Below are positions 53,110-64,000 of a stretch of DNA of 64,000 bases, piece by piece. The stretch's first letter is position 1, and the number at the start of each line of letters is the position of its first letter. The notes beneath the pieces were generated by a model, which was not told the DNA's origin, did not search any database, and saw nothing but the letters and a program-made list of their open reading frames with translations. The position numbers were made by a program, and so were the translations under genes. This DNA comes from Plutella xylostella (taxonomy: Eukaryota > Arthropoda > Insecta > Lepidoptera > Plutellidae), in contig NC_063992.1 in assembly GCF_932276165.1 (NCBI RefSeq), forward strand, positions 11,790,001 to 11,854,000. Reading direction: 5' to 3'.

Positions 53110-53867
53110 AAGGAATGGCGGCACAGTTGTGTGTCGGCAGCATGGGTTCACACTGTAGGTGTATTAATTATCTGGGTTTTAGGAAATTTTATTCTATAGT
53201 TTTTTATAGTTAAAACGTTAATAAACAGTAATAAGTGTTTCATATTGCGCTACTGGGACTCACTAACAAAGAAAAAACGGATACCTAAAGTCGGAAAACC
53301 ATTCAGACGATACAGCATTGAGCCGCCATTCCTTACTTTCCTTAGCAGACTTGAGGCCCAGGTTTCGATAAGTCTAAAGAAATGTTGATAAGTTCTAAAG
53401 ACGTTAATCAGTAAGTTACTTTATATTTATCCAAGGGTCGTTGTCTTCCTCCGACACACATCAACTCCTCGTGGCATCACATGAATACAAATAGTAAGTA
53501 CCTTGTTTTTGTTTCAGTCAGTGCAGCTGCAGAATATGTAGGTATTTATTTATTATGTAAATTTTATGTAAATAGATAAAGCCTGCGTATTTTCAAAAAC
53601 CTTGTAATTTTGAATATTGCCTATAAATTGAAATCATCTAATGTTAGATGTATTAATAATGGCGAGGTAGGCATAAAATATAAATATCACACCAATTATA
53701 CATGTTTACAAGTTCGTAAAATATTTAAAGTCAAGGTCTGCGGCGACATTTTGGGTCATAGTATGTGTATTTCGTCTATTTTAGTATCGTCAAGAATCTC
53801 TACCAATTTACATAAGACGTTTTGTTAATAGATCCACTTGAAATTAATGTCTGTAGATTAATTTGAA
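53110..53867. other. No gene recognised
   Basis: Short inverted match: 'gtctgctaaggaatggcggc' at 53102-53121 and its inverse at 53333-53357. Otherwise AT-rich. Confidence 0.45.
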
Positions 53868-54063
53868 TACTAGCTGTACCCGCGCGCTTCACTTCGCCTT
53901 AAAAAGTTTTCCCGTGGGAATTCCGGGATAAAAAGTAGCCTATGTTCTTTCCCAGGGTTTAGACCGTATTATACCAAATTTCATTCTAATCCGTTCAATA
54001 GTTTTGGCGTGAAAGAGTAACAGACGGACAGACACAGTTACTTTCGCATTTATAATATTATTT
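53868..54063 (+). mobile_element. RTE-type 3' end, copy 5
   Basis: Plus orientation, from 'ctagctgtacccgcgcgctt' to 'tttcgcatttataatatta'. It has only two to three units of the CAGA run. Confidence 0.75.
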
Positions 54064-54890
54064 AGGAAGTTAGGATAGCTGACCCATTGCGAGCTTCGCT
54101 TCGCCTTAGAATGTTTTCCTTTCCATGAAAGAAGTTCTCTCGTCCCTTAGGATTTTTTATATAAGTAGTTATTATGTTATAGTAGTAAAATTCCCCATCT
54201 TCAGTATTTAAGGTACTTCCCTTCCCATTCATGTAGCTCGCCGTGTACATATATTTGCCACAAAATGGGAAATAAAACGACTAATGCACACTTATCCTTC
54301 TAGCTTAGCACGGGGTTCAAGACGTGCACGTCAAAGCCTGAAAAATCTTCTCCGTCGCGCTCACTCTCGAGAAATCGCGATCTGAGTTCCGATGCAATAC
54401 TGAAGTTCACGTCTTGATATGAGCGTCTTGCGCCCCGTGCTAGCCCTCTGTGAGTGCAGCGCCACGTCTATCGCACTTTTATTGAATTCGTGACCGTTTG
54501 TACCTACCTAGTTATTATGTAATTAATAGGGAATATGCATGTGATTCAAATAAAGCTAAAATATTATTTTTAATAAACTTTGTTATTTCAAAATTATGCC
54601 TCCATCAATATTTTTGATTATAATTTATTTTTGAGCGAATACATAGGTAATTGTTGAAAATTACAAAAAAACTGCGGTAACTTCAAATTTTTGAATCGTG
54701 ACGCATTTATACATATTGGGGTCAGTCTCCTCAAGGTAAGCCAGTGTGTACCGAGCTGGCTTGAATCGGTAGCTCCTTCAGATGAGCTCGCAAGAGCTGA
54801 TAACAGTCAAAACCAAACGTGACGCATTTTCTTACAGCGGATGTGACGTAAAATGAGTGGATTTGTCATTCTAACAATAATCTATGCCCA
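54064..54890. other. No gene recognised
   Basis: Around 54300-54470, 'tagcacggggttcaagacgt' and 'acttgatatgagcgtcttgcgccccgtgct' form a weak inverted repeat of about 160 bp, possibly a decayed MITE. Confidence 0.35.
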
Positions 54891-54897
54891 TACAACA

Positions 54898-55023
54898 TGA
54901 TGGGACAGCTCTACTGTGCTCAGTGTGACAGGGTGTTCAAGACGAAGTTCGGACTTGCCAGCCACATAAGAGCACATAACAGAGTGTAGCAAGAGTCGCT
55001 GTTGTCGGATACGACGAAGAGGA

Positions 55024-55056
<33 letters not shown>
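54898..55056 (+). mobile_element. LINE 3' end with C2H2 finger and (ATC)n tail
   Basis: The frame reads MGQLYCAQCDRVFKTKFGLASHIRAHNRV, then stop. C-x2-C-x12-H-x3-H is a complete C2H2 finger, of a type found at the C-terminus of some LINE proteins. A (CAT)n run of about eleven units follows at 55022-55054 as the tail. 5'-truncated. Confidence 0.55.
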
Positions 55057-55784
55057 GCCCATAGAACTGAGCGTCGGAGCGACTGGCGAAACTCATTATT
55101 CTGAGCTGTGAAACGAAAGTATGACGTCACACAAAGTTTTAGGCGCTTAAAGTGGTCATTTCGGTAATAAAAATTTTACGTTCCTTAAAATACGTTAAAT
55201 TACTTTTTTGGAGTTATTTTTTACCATAATATGAACGATGTAGAAATATCGAATAAGAATATAAAAAATACATGGATATTCCTTATTCCCCTATCCTACA
55301 CCCCAGATTTCTCCTCCGGCAGATGAGTGAGTGGGTTCCTTGACATGTACCATGAACTCCAATGAACCCTCACCTATCATTAGTCCTCACCACCACTGAA
55401 GTCTTACGGCAAAAGCGGGAACTAACTACTTATTCATATGATATGACACTTCCTGGGAGTGCAGCGCCACGTCCATCGGACTTGTAGATGGGCAGAATGT
55501 AATTTAGTTTTTGAAATTGTGTCAAAATTAATTATTTTATCACTAAAAAGTTTGGAAGGTTGAACGCAACCTCAAATTAGACAACAGCGAGTGCTTGTAA
55601 TTTAATATGAACTTTATACCATAGCTATAAAGCTCAAATTGACTACGTTTTAGTTTCAAATCATTTGTATCGGAAAAAGAAAAGGGCTATTTTTAGGGTT
55701 TTTCCAGCAATAATTCAAATTTTTCTCCCCGTAAAAACCATCCTTGAACTTCAACAAACATTTTTAAAAAAGATTTGGCCAAAC
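55057..55784. other. No gene recognised
   Basis: AT-rich. The phrase 'gtgcagcgccacgtc' at 55458-55474 repeats one at 54455-54471, so a diverged repeat pair may be present. Confidence 0.4.
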
Positions 55785-56067
55785 CTAGTAAGAGCCATTA
55801 TTGTGTAATTTAAGACAAGTTAAGTATACTGAAATTGCAATAATTACGTAATAATTTATATTACCGAGCCGATGGTCCCGGGTTCGATTCCCGGCTGGGG
55901 CAGATATTTGTTTAAACACAGATATTTGTTCTCAGGTCTTGGATGTGCCCGTAAAATGGCAATAGGCCCGCCCCCTATTACATTGGGACTAACATAACAC
56001 TCTGGCGAAAAGTGGGTGCAGCAATGCACCTCTGCCTACCCCGCAAGGGAGTACATTAGTACAAGGC

Positions 56068-56102
<35 letters not shown>

Positions 56103-57830
56103 TTATATGTTTTTTCATTTTTTATATGTTTGGGATCCTTCACATAATATAAATCAAATTTTGCAGCACTTTTACACGACCGCACTATTATTTATGTAAG
56201 TAATACCTGAAATACCGGCATATTTTTAAGTTTGTTTTTTGTTTTATCTAAATTAACTAAACCGCCATATTAAGAAGGCATGTTTGACATGAACATTATT
56301 TATGGCTGCCTTAAATTAGACAATATTTCCTAAATTTTGAGCTAAAATTAGTTTACAATGTTTGAGTTTTTTTTGGTTTATGCAAAATAAGGCTAGTAGA
56401 AAGGTTCTGACGAGAAAGGTCTCTATGGCTTTTATAAAGAAGACAAAATTTCTACTTTTAATTCAACTTACTCTCTAGGTCTCATTGGTTCAAAGATACA
56501 GGTTCTGAAATATCTGATATATTTTTCGAAAAAAGTGTTAGTAATAATGTATGCCATTTTTTACTTACTAAAATTAACGGGCGAAAATTGACCTTTGCTG
56601 ACCATTTCAAAACCTAGTATGAGCCATTGACCATTTTAAACACAGTAAGTCATTTTCACTTACTATGTTTTAAAATGGTTGATGGCTCTTACTATGTTTT
56701 AAAATGGTTTTCGTGGCATTTTTGATATCGCAGGGTGGAGTTACTAGGTTTTTAGAATTTTTATTTTCGTTTCGAAGCGGTTATTTGATATTCTGACAAT
56801 GCAGTTTTGTGCGCAATCGCATAAAACAATGACATGTATAAATCAAAGACCCGTTTTTTTTTTAAGTTGGCGCTTACTAGGTTTTGAAATGGCACAGCCG
56901 AACTAGGTTTTAAATGGTTTTCTCACCCTAAAACCGCCCCGACTGACCATTTCATAACCTGGTAAGGGCTATTATTGTGTCATTTAAGACATGTTAAGTA
57001 TATTGAAATTGCTATAATTGCGTGGCGCTACATTTTTTATATGCTTGGGATCCTTCACATAATATAATTCCAATTTAGCAGCACTTTTACATGACGGCAC
57101 TATAAGTAATAGCTGAAATACCGGCATATTTTATATTTTTCTTTTGTTTTATCTATATGAACTAAATAGCCATAGTAAAAAGGCTCTGACATGAATGAAA
57201 ATAATATATAGCTGCCTTAAATTAGACAATATTTCCCAAATATTGAGTTAAAAATCAGTTTTCTATGTTTTCTAAGTTAAGTTTTTTTTTGTTTTATGCA
57301 TAATAGTGCTAGTAGAATGGTTCTGACGAGAAAGGTCTCTCTATGGCTTTTATAAAGAACACAAAATTTCCTTATGTTCTACTTTTAATTCAACTCTCTA
57401 GGTCTCATTGGTTCAAAGATACAGGTTCTGAAATATCTGATATTTTGTTCTAAAAAAGTGTTAGTAATAATGTATGCCATTTGTGACTTACTAAAATTAA
57501 CGGTCGAAAATTTACCTTCGCTGACCATTTCAAAACCTAGTATGAGACATTGACCATTTTATAACATAGTAAGTCATTGTCACTTGCTATGTTTTAAAAC
57601 GGTTGGTGGCTCTTACTAGGTTTTAAAATGGTTTTCATGGCATTTTTGATTTTGCAGGGTGGAGTTACTAGGTTTTTAGAATTTTTATTTTCGTTTCTAA
57701 GCGGTTTTTTTATATTCTGACAATGCAGTTTTGTGCGCAATCGCCTAAAATAATGTATAAATCTAAGACCCGTTTTTTTTCAAACTATGCGCTTACTAGG
57801 TTTTGAAATGGCACAGCCGAGATGTCATGG
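55785..57830 (+). repeat. Tandem duplication of a 0.9-kb unit with recurrent TACTAGGTTTTAAAATGG motifs
   Basis: Unit 1 (55785-56950, including a SINE) and unit 2 (56955-57830) align from 'taagagccattattgtg' through 'gggatccttcacataatata', 'gaaataccggcatattt' and 'ggttctgacgagaaaggtct' to 'ggttttgaaatggcacagcc'. The 18-22-base motif CTTACTAGGTTTTAAAATGG occurs about six times per unit in both orientations. No ORF. Confidence 0.75.
55863..56100 (+). mobile_element. tRNA-derived SINE, family 2, inserted in duplication unit 1
   Basis: Starts within the tRNA-like head ('gatggtcccgggttcgattc'), keeps the whole body, and ends in a (GT)n run of about 12 units (56066-56099). It is absent from unit 2, so it inserted after the duplication. 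Confidence 0.85.
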
Positions 57831-57867
57831 TGAAATTTATAAATAATAAATGATTATTTTTATGCTT

Positions 57868-58170
57868 TTCTATTCTATTCTATTCTCTTCGGGAGTGTAA
57901 GGTCCCAAGGTCTAAACTGCCTTCCTAAGCTTGGACCATTTCCCACCACGCTGGTCCACTGCGGGTTGGTGGGTTCACATATCTAGATGTGCTAAATCTA
58001 GATATGCAGGTTTCCTCACGATGTTTTCCTTCACAGTAAGAGCGATGGTATAAATTGTACTTAAATTCAGAAAATAACTCATTGGTACATGTCAGCGCCG
58101 GGATTCAAACTCTTGAACCGCATCTCTGGCGTGAGAAGCGGGCGCTTACCCGACTGAGCTACCACCGCTT
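57868..58170 (-). mobile_element. tRNA-derived SINE, family 1
   Basis: Near full-length minus-orientation copy. The head with A box (GTAGCTCAGTCGGGTAAGCG) is at about 58145-58168, B-box region at about 58100, (TAGAA)n tail at 57868-57888. Confidence 0.85.
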
Positions 58171-58221
58171 TTATACTTTTAAACACTTATTTTTCATTTC
58201 TATTGGCTGATTTACATCGGT

Positions 58222-58745
58222 TCAGTGACAGCCTAATACAGCTGCTCCACGAATAGCGTTGGCCAAACGATCTCGGAGTAAACTTACTAGTGTTAGTAGG
58301 GTCTGGTCCTCTTGCCGTGGTATTTCAATCCGATGAAATTCTTCAATTACTGTACAATGGGAAAATATTTGTTAATGAGTTACTTTAATCGGTATTGTCA
58401 ATATTTTCTGATACTTGCTAAAAGTAGCAATATATATTATAGGTACAATTATTAAATCATATTTACCGTTCAATTGATTTTCGGGACAAGGCACTTTAAA
58501 CTCAATTGAAATGTTGTGCAAAACACTGCAAGCTGATAATTTTTGCACATTATTTGTCCGGCTTATATTGCAATACACGATCCTTGAACACACATCTCCA
58601 CCGGTTTTTCAGACGCCCAAAAGTATTATCTATGAGCACCCGAGCTCTGCTGCAGAACCAGGTGCAGAGTTGTTGTAAGGAGTCATAAGCCATGGCCTTT
58701 GTGGGTATCTTTTTTTTAAAGATTTTAATTATTATCACTCCACAG
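58222..58745 (-). pseudogene. PIF/Harbinger transposase C-terminus, broken
   Basis: The minus strand reads ARVLIDNTFGRLKNRWRCVFKDRVLQYKPDK, then CAKII and ACSVLHNISIEF in shifted frames, then PCPENQLNG. An intron-like gap (about 58351-58465, GTAAAT...ACAG) follows, then EEFHRIEIPRQEDQTLLT...LRDRLANAI and a stop at 58222-58224. ExxFGxLKxRWR with a following ACxxLHN is the DDE signature end of PIF/Harbinger (DDE_Tnp_4) transposases. A TAA and at least one further frameshift at about 58560-58590 make it nonfunctional. Confidence 0.75.
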
Positions 58746-58849
58746 ACTTTATGTCCGTGCCTTTTTGAGAGATCAATATATATTATTGTGAGAGTTTGGT
58801 TGTTTTTTATCTTCATCTTTTAAGTACTCACTACTACTCAATGTGGAAG

Positions 58850-59190
58850 CTTTTTATACAGGGTGGCCCAAAGAGTGACGTCCAAAGGAAAATGTTGGAT
58901 TCCTTAGGTCAAGGGGTAGCCAAATCACCCCCATGTATGTTCAGCAATTTTTAGTAGTTTAGGAGTTATGAATATTTTTACTAATTTTCTACGAAAATCG
59001 ACCTCAGTGGATCAATTATTTTTATAATTTTTTGGATAACTTTTTTAAATATTTTTTTATTTTTGTGTCATCCTCTTAAATTGTTCTTTTAACCATAAAA
59101 GTTTCAGCTTCCTAGCTGTAATGCAAGTTAGTTATTTTTTTATCGAAAGTTCGAATTTTACGATGGAGCTAGACTGCTCTGAATTTTCAA
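58850..59190. repeat. Transposon-end-like repeat 'acagggtggcccaaa'
   Basis: The phrase 'tatacagggtggcccaaaga' at about 58855 has the look of an insect DNA-transposon terminus, but no partner end is seen in the window. Confidence 0.35.
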
Positions 59191-59194
59191 CTTG

Positions 59195-59775
59195 AAATTA
59201 AACATAAAAACCGGCCAAGTGCGAGTCGGGCTCGCGCACAAAGGGTTCCGTAGCAAATTACAGTTAAATCAACCTATCTCAAAAACTATAAGAGATACTT
59301 TGATCAAACCAAAAATCGTTGAAAGAGTTAATTAGCATGCATCACCTCTATTTTTTTTAGAATTTTATACCCCGTAGTTATAAAAATAGAGGGGGGGGAC
59401 ATACTTTTTACGACTTTGAGAGCTGATATCTCAAAAACCGTTCACTTTAAGAAAAATGTTTTTTAGAAAACTTTATATCATTTTAAAAGACCTTTCCATT
59501 GATACCCCACACGGGTATGTACATCGAAAAAAAAAATTTCATCCCTCAGTTACATGTATGGGGGGCCCCACCCCCAATTCTTTTTTTTACTATTTAGTGT
59601 CATATTTTTGTAGCGGTTCATACAACACATATTCCCATCAAATTTCATCACTGTAGTACTTATAGTTTCCGAGTAAATCGGCTGTGACAGACGGACAGAC
59701 GGACAGACGGACAGACGGACATGACGAAACTATAAGGGTTCCGTTTTTGCCATTTTGGCTACGGAACCCTAAAAA
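59195..59775. mobile_element. Interspersed element with 'gggttccgt' ends
   Basis: 'ccggccaagtgcgagtcggg' and 'gggttccgtagc' at the left, and 'gctacggaaccct' at the right (59757-59769), mark a common insect repeat. A (GGACAGAC)n run of four to five units lies at 59690-59720. No ORF. Confidence 0.55.
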
Positions 59776-59779
59776 AGAT

Positions 59780-60205
59780 AATGTCATGGTCCCTTATTAA
59801 TTTTAAAAACTCCGAAAGGTTCCAAAATTACATAAAAATAAAAATAAACTATTGCTTAATGGGGTATTATTTGCAGAATATCAGCCTTCAAAGGTACTTG
59901 GGTGGAAATTACCAAATTAGTAAATTGTTTCAGAAAGTTGAACGATTCCTGTTATGTCATTACTTAGTTAGAAAATGTATCAAATTAAAGGGAAAATAAA
60001 ATTATTTACTAACATAATTTATTTAAGTTACATTTTTGAGTGTAAATTCATAGTAAAATGTTTTAGTGTGAGTTGTAAGATTTATGAGATAATTGTATTA
60101 TTAATAATTAGGGAAAAAACTCAAATAATTCTTTTACACATTTACTCACACTAAATTGTCAAATGGCGACCTCCCACAGCAATACACAACCTACATCTAC
60201 GCAAG
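59780..60205. other. No gene recognised
   Basis: AT-rich spacer with no protein-like frame. Confidence 0.4.
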
Positions 60206-60208
60206 ATT

Positions 60209-60580
60209 TTTTTTTTTTTTTTTTTTTTCTCCGGTTGGACGTCGTAGCGTGAAGACGTGTTTCTTGGTGTCCCAGTTGTTCGAATTATTTTGTGGTTAAC
60301 ATTCGTGCCTCGTAATCATACCAAACTCGGTACCTCCCGTTCTATCTTGGCGGTTGTCCCATAAGCTGTGGCGGCCATATTGAAAACACATCGGATCTCT
60401 CGCTCCCGCAAGTTGGAACTCCTCGGGTGTCGTCGGACTTCGTCGGGCCGGCTACTGCAGTGAAATAAATACAGAAAAGAATCTGCTCCGGTGAGGATCG
60501 AACCCGCGGCCCGCTGGACACGAGGTGGGTGCTTAGCCCTCTGAACCAACACTGTGAGCGTTTGCACGGCGAAATATCGC
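60209..60580 (-). mobile_element. tRNA-derived SINE, family 4
   Basis: On the minus strand the head has A-box-like TTGGTTCAGAGGGCTAAGCA and B-box GGGTTCGATCC (about 60490-60560). The body runs down to an A-tail seen as a T18-type run at 60210-60229. Alternatively this is 5'UTR of the LINE that begins just to the right. Confidence 0.55.
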
Positions 60581-60698
60581 TACACTATCTACTGCTACGG
60601 GCCGCGCAGAGCGTTAAGCGGCTGCTACGGGCTACGGAACTGCTATGAGTTTGCTAACTATTCACTTTTTTTTTTTACAACGCACGAGTGAGTCCACG

Positions 60699-61673
60699 AT
60701 GTCTACACATAGAACCCCACCTCAATTATTCAAAGGTAAACTAAATACATCTTCTTCTGAGCCTGACCTGTTCTCCAATACACTTTGCGACATCGAAAAT
60801 GTTTCTTCAAGGGGAAAACGCCCACGCATGGATGAGTCTCCCAACTCACAATACAACCAACCGTCAACTACTGTTGTATTCGAAGACATCAAAAAGGAAC
60901 TCATGCAAATGCTGTCCTCGTGGAAACTTAAGCATGATCAAACAATTGCATCATGGAGGGCAGAACAGACTTCCACTTTAAACAGGCTGGTTAATGACAT
61001 GACAGACCTAAGAAAACAGATGCAACAATACTCTAAAACGATCTCTGAAATAGAGAAAGGTATGGAATTCATTAACGAAAGCTATGAGTGCATGAAAACG
61101 AAAATAGTTTCCCTGGAAAGAGAAAAGTCAGTAAGCCTGGACCGTATATCTATGTTAGAAAAACAAATACAGGATATTCAAACTATCTCCCGTCCTACAA
61201 GTGTAGAGATAAGGAACGTTCCTTTGTTTGAGAAAAATAACGAGACCCACAACGCACTAGCATCTATAGTTCAATCTATTGGGAAAACCGTAGATATGGA
61301 AGTGCAAACATCCGACCTTCGTGACATATACCGAGTGCCTACTAGACCTGGTGTTTCCACAAGTCCATCGGCGATTGTAGCTGACTTCAACTCCGCGAAT
61401 TTGAGAAACGAGTTTTTGTCGTGTGTACGGCGCTTTAATAAGTCTCAAAATCTACAAGACAAACTGAACTCAGAATTGCTTTCTATGCCTGGCAAAAAAA
61501 CACCTATCTATGTTGATGAACGTGTAGCACCATCCTTAAAAAAATTACTGTATACTGCACGAAAAGCCGCTAAAGAAAACCAATATACCTGCTGGCATTC
61601 AAATGGCAAGATATTTATCCGAAAAAATCAAAACGAGAAACCTAACCATTCTATCCGAGCACAATTTAAGTGA
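60699..61673 (+). CDS. LINE ORF1 (coiled coil plus FP25K-like C-terminal region)
   Basis: About 324 residues from ATG 60699; an in-frame ATG at 60645 exists but lies before a T-rich stretch, so 60699 is preferred. The N-terminus is Ser/Pro-rich. Residues about 75-175 are coiled-coil-prone (DIKKELMQMLSSWKLKHDQ, MTDLRKQMQQYSKTISEIEKG, ISMLEKQIQDI). The C-terminal region (about 180-310: TSVEIRNVPLFEKNNETHNA, LRDIYRVPTRPG, PIYVDERVAPSLKKLLYTAR, YTCWHSNGKIFIRKN) is the type shared by ORF1 proteins of some CR1-group LINEs and the FP25K family, probably RNA binding. The frame is intact. ORF2 follows 300 bp downstream. Confidence 0.75.
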   Translation: MSTHRTPPQLFKGKLNTSSSEPDLFSNTLCDIENVSSRGKRPRMDESPNSQYNQPSTTVVFEDIKKELMQMLSSWKLKHDQTIASWRAEQTSTLNRLVNDMTDLRKQMQQYSKTISEIEKGMEFINESYECMKTKIVSLEREKSVSLDRISMLEKQIQDIQTISRPTSVEIRNVPLFEKNNETHNALASIVQSIGKTVDMEVQTSDLRDIYRVPTRPGVSTSPSAIVADFNSANLRNEFLSCVRRFNKSQNLQDKLNSELLSMPGKKTPIYVDERVAPSLKKLLYTARKAAKENQYTCWHSNGKIFIRKNQNEKPNHSIRAQFK

Positions 61674-61975
61674 TATCATGAATAAGCAGTGACTAGTTCA
61701 AGAAATTTCACTTGTTGTAATGCATGTATTTTATATTTTATTATATTGTCGTAGTTTTAAGCCTCTTCCTATTCAAACTTTACTAACACAAACTAACATA
61801 CACACACATCACACCCACACCACAATTAATGTCCACAGATGTTCAAAACAGTTTTCTCCAGTAGTTCCATTGCTAATTATTGTAAACTTCAAAAGATATT
61901 CATATGTACATACCCATTGCACTCTACCTTTTCTTGACTCCAAGATTGACTACAAACGATTTATAAATATAATCA

Positions 61976-64000
61976 ATGGCTAGCGTAAACTTAAAAAACA
62001 TTTCGAACGAGATTGATGATTTTTCTGTTGCAGAAGCACACACTTCTGAGCCTGAAAAATGTTCCACGTTTATCACACAGTCACATAAAGACTTAAATAT
62101 TATACACACTAATATTAGAAGCATAAATAAAAAATTTAATCAATTTATCGCGGTTTTATCGATGACTAAAATTAGCTACGACCTTATTATTATGACGGGA
62201 TGTTGGCTTACGGACTCTGTATCTATTCCTACTCTTCAAGGCTACAATTCCTTTCATACATTGAACAATCCTATACAAAATGACGGGGTCGTGCTATATG
62301 TCAAGGAATCTCTAAATTGTAAGATACAGGAACCCGATTTCTCAGATGCTAACTGTCTCATATGTACCATAAATAACTATGCATTTGTGTGTATCTATCG
62401 CTCCCCATCCTATAAGGATCTAACTAAATTCTATTCCAGCATGGAAAATGTGATTTCTTCTTTGAGTCAGTTCAAGAATATAGCATTCATAGGCGATATT
62501 AATATAGACATAAAATCAACCAGTAAAGACAAAAATTATCATGAATATTTAACACTTGCTGCCACTTTGGGACTATTACCGGCTCATATATTTCCGACTC
62601 GTTTAACAAACTGCCTCGATCATATATTATTGAAAACCAAAGATCCTGCCAAAGTTATCATTCTTAAATCGGTAACTACTGATCATTTGCCTGTAATGTT
62701 AAACTTAAAGTCTAGCAGCATCAAAAAATCGTCAACGGTCGGTGTAGCTCAGCGAATAAATTATGACGCGATAAAAAAAGAGCTGGACCAAACCGACTAC
62801 TCTTCAGTAATGAAAGAGACTGATGCTAACGATGCCACAAATTCACTCATAAACCTTATACAACCTATTATAAAAAAACATACAAGAAATACTAAAATCA
62901 AAAAGAGCCAAAAACTAATCAAACCTTGTATGACAACTGGTCTTCTACGCTGCATCCGCCATCGAGATAAATTGCACTTTAAACTAAAGAAAGAACCTAA
63001 TAATGAAATTCTTGTAACAACGTACAAGCGCTACAGAAATTTCTGCAACAATCTAATTAAAAAAATAAAGAGAGCCTATGATAAAAACTTATTTTTGGAG
63101 TCCAAAAACAATATTAAAGCAACCTGGAACGCTACTAAGTCTATTAACAATACAAATTGTGGTAAGCAAAAAACATCTGAACTTTTAAATATAAACCCCG
63201 TCCCATCAGTATCTGTTGGTATGGTGAACCAAGCTTTTGTTAACGTTGGTAGAGATTTGGCATCTAAGATCTCCCCTTGTGCCCAGATACCCTCAACGCC
63301 CAAATATGGTTTATCCTCCCCTATCGGTAACTCACTTGTTATTCTTCCAGTTGATAATGCTCAAGTGGAGCGACTCGTAAAGAGCCTTCGCTCCAATTGT
63401 GCGACAGGCTGGGATGATATTCCAGCAAAAATTCTCAAGAACTCCTCAGACGTTCTTGTACCACCCATCACACATCTCTGTAACCTTGCCATAAACAGCG
63501 GAATCTTCCCACTAGCTCTAAAAAACGCTATCGTGCACCCCATTTATAAAAGCGGAGATAAAGAAAGTGTCACAAATTACCGGCCTATTTCTGTTTTAAG
63601 CTCCATCTCTAAAATTCTTGAGCGTATATTAAATAACTGCCTAACGGAGTACCTCGACAAATATCAAATAATAGCAAGAAACCAATATGGATTCAGAGCT
63701 GGTGTTTCCACAGAAGATGCCGTTGCTGACTTCTCCTGCGCAGTCGTGAGTAAACTGGACAAACAATTTAAATGCTACGGTATTTTCCTCGATCTGTCGA
63801 AGGCTTTCGATACTGTGTCTGTACCCATCCTCATGACCAAACTGGAACAGATCGGAATACGCGGTATTACACTCCAACTTTTCTGTGACTACCTCACTGA
63901 CCGATCACAGTGCGTCAAGATTGACTCCTATGTCAGTAAAAATGAACCCTTAAGTTACGGCGTTCCTCAAGGGAGTATTCTGGGTCCAACACTTTTCCTG
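61976..64000 (+). CDS. LINE ORF2 (CR1-type endonuclease/reverse transcriptase), cut by the window edge, endonuclease Glu changed to Gly
   Basis: From ATG 61976 the frame stays open for 675 codons to the window end. The endonuclease has NIIHTNIRSIN, then LIIMTGCWLTD where the family has TECWL (codon GGA at 62198-62200), IGDINIDI, NCLDHILLK and TTDHLPVML. The reverse transcriptase has CATGWDDIPAKIL, NAIVHPIYKSGDK, NYRPISVLSSISKILERIL, QYGFRAGVSTEDAV, motif A YGIFLDLSKAFDTV and motif B YGVPQGSILGPTLFL. Motif C lies beyond the edge. The glutamate normally holds the catalytic metal, so target nicking should be impaired while the reverse transcriptase looks sound. Neighbouring ORF1 is intact. The 300-bp gap between ORFs (61674-61975) has no hairpin like that of the other LINE. 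Confidence 0.85.
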   Translation, partial: MASVNLKNISNEIDDFSVAEAHTSEPEKCSTFITQSHKDLNIIHTNIRSINKKFNQFIAVLSMTKISYDLIIMTGCWLTDSVSIPTLQGYNSFHTLNNPIQNDGVVLYVKESLNCKIQEPDFSDANCLICTINNYAFVCIYRSPSYKDLTKFYSSMENVISSLSQFKNIAFIGDINIDIKSTSKDKNYHEYLTLAATLGLLPAHIFPTRLTNCLDHILLKTKDPAKVIILKSVTTDHLPVMLNLKSSSIKKSSTVGVAQRINYDAIKKELDQTDYSSVMKETDANDATNSLINLIQPIIKKHTRNTKIKKSQKLIKPCMTTGLLRCIRHRDKLHFKLKKEPNNEILVTTYKRYRNFCNNLIKKIKRAYDKNLFLESKNNIKATWNATKSINNTNCGKQKTSELLNINPVPSVSVGMVNQAFVNVGRDLASKISPCAQIPSTPKYGLSSPIGNSLVILPVDNAQVERLVKSLRSNCATGWDDIPAKILKNSSDVLVPPITHLCNLAINSGIFPLALKNAIVHPIYKSGDKESVTNYRPISVLSSISKILERILNNCLTEYLDKYQIIARNQYGFRAGVSTEDAVADFSCAVVSKLDKQFKCYGIFLDLSKAFDTVSVPILMTKLEQIGIRGITLQLFCDYLTDRSQCVKIDSYVSKNEPLSYGVPQGSILGPTLFL

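Overview
The window reads as a lepidopteran (moth or butterfly) nuclear genome segment. The genes have short exons separated by introns with GT-AG borders. The intergenic space is packed with repeat types common in Lepidoptera: tRNA-derived SINEs, RTE-type 3' ends, CR1/L2-superfamily LINEs, a BEL/Pao LTR, and mariner and PIF/Harbinger remnants. The species cannot be named from the sequence alone. All motif calls come from reading the sequence; no database search was run.

Host genes lie in the first 19.3 kb. The minus strand carries the 5' part of an aminoacylase-1 gene (268-3061, running off the left edge). The plus strand carries a decayed SAP-domain fragment (4682-5034) and a four-exon HYLS1 centriole gene (5879-7184). 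This is convergent with mitochondrial ribosomal protein L4 on the minus strand (7983-8913). A 13-exon ionotropic receptor of the IR75 type then fills 10688-19248 on the minus strand. Its introns are loaded with repeats. Its penultimate coding exon is followed upstream by six extra 134-bp tandem copies of the exon's 5' part, and exon 3 appears to carry one extra base.

From 19.3 to 60 kb I see almost only mobile DNA. The most striking items are two direct copies (21597-26556 and 30119-35040) of an unclassified element of about 4.9 kb. Its long terminal inverted repeats each contain a TATA box plus TCAGT initiator, and the repeats co-vary within each copy. Other items are a hAT-like host element around the first copy, a BEL/Pao 3' end, a 5'-truncated LINE with a nuclease-like C-terminal domain, a family of elements with degenerate arms of about 15-bp period, and an AT-rich desert (35.0-40.5 kb). 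There is also a LINE with full-length ORFs (42763 to about 47100) that has a perfect 18-bp hairpin exactly at the ORF1 stop/ORF2 start. A 630-bp MULE-like element has an empty-site paralogue in the window, and several palindromic MITEs occur.

The right edge (60699-64000) holds a second CR1-superfamily LINE on the plus strand. Its ORF1 is complete and its ORF2 is open to the window end, but the catalytic glutamate of the endonuclease is replaced by glycine.

The host genes do not form one pathway: amino-acid deacylation, centriole assembly, mitochondrial translation and chemosensation are unrelated neighbours. The interest is in mobile-element biology and in the decay or expansion of the receptor exon.
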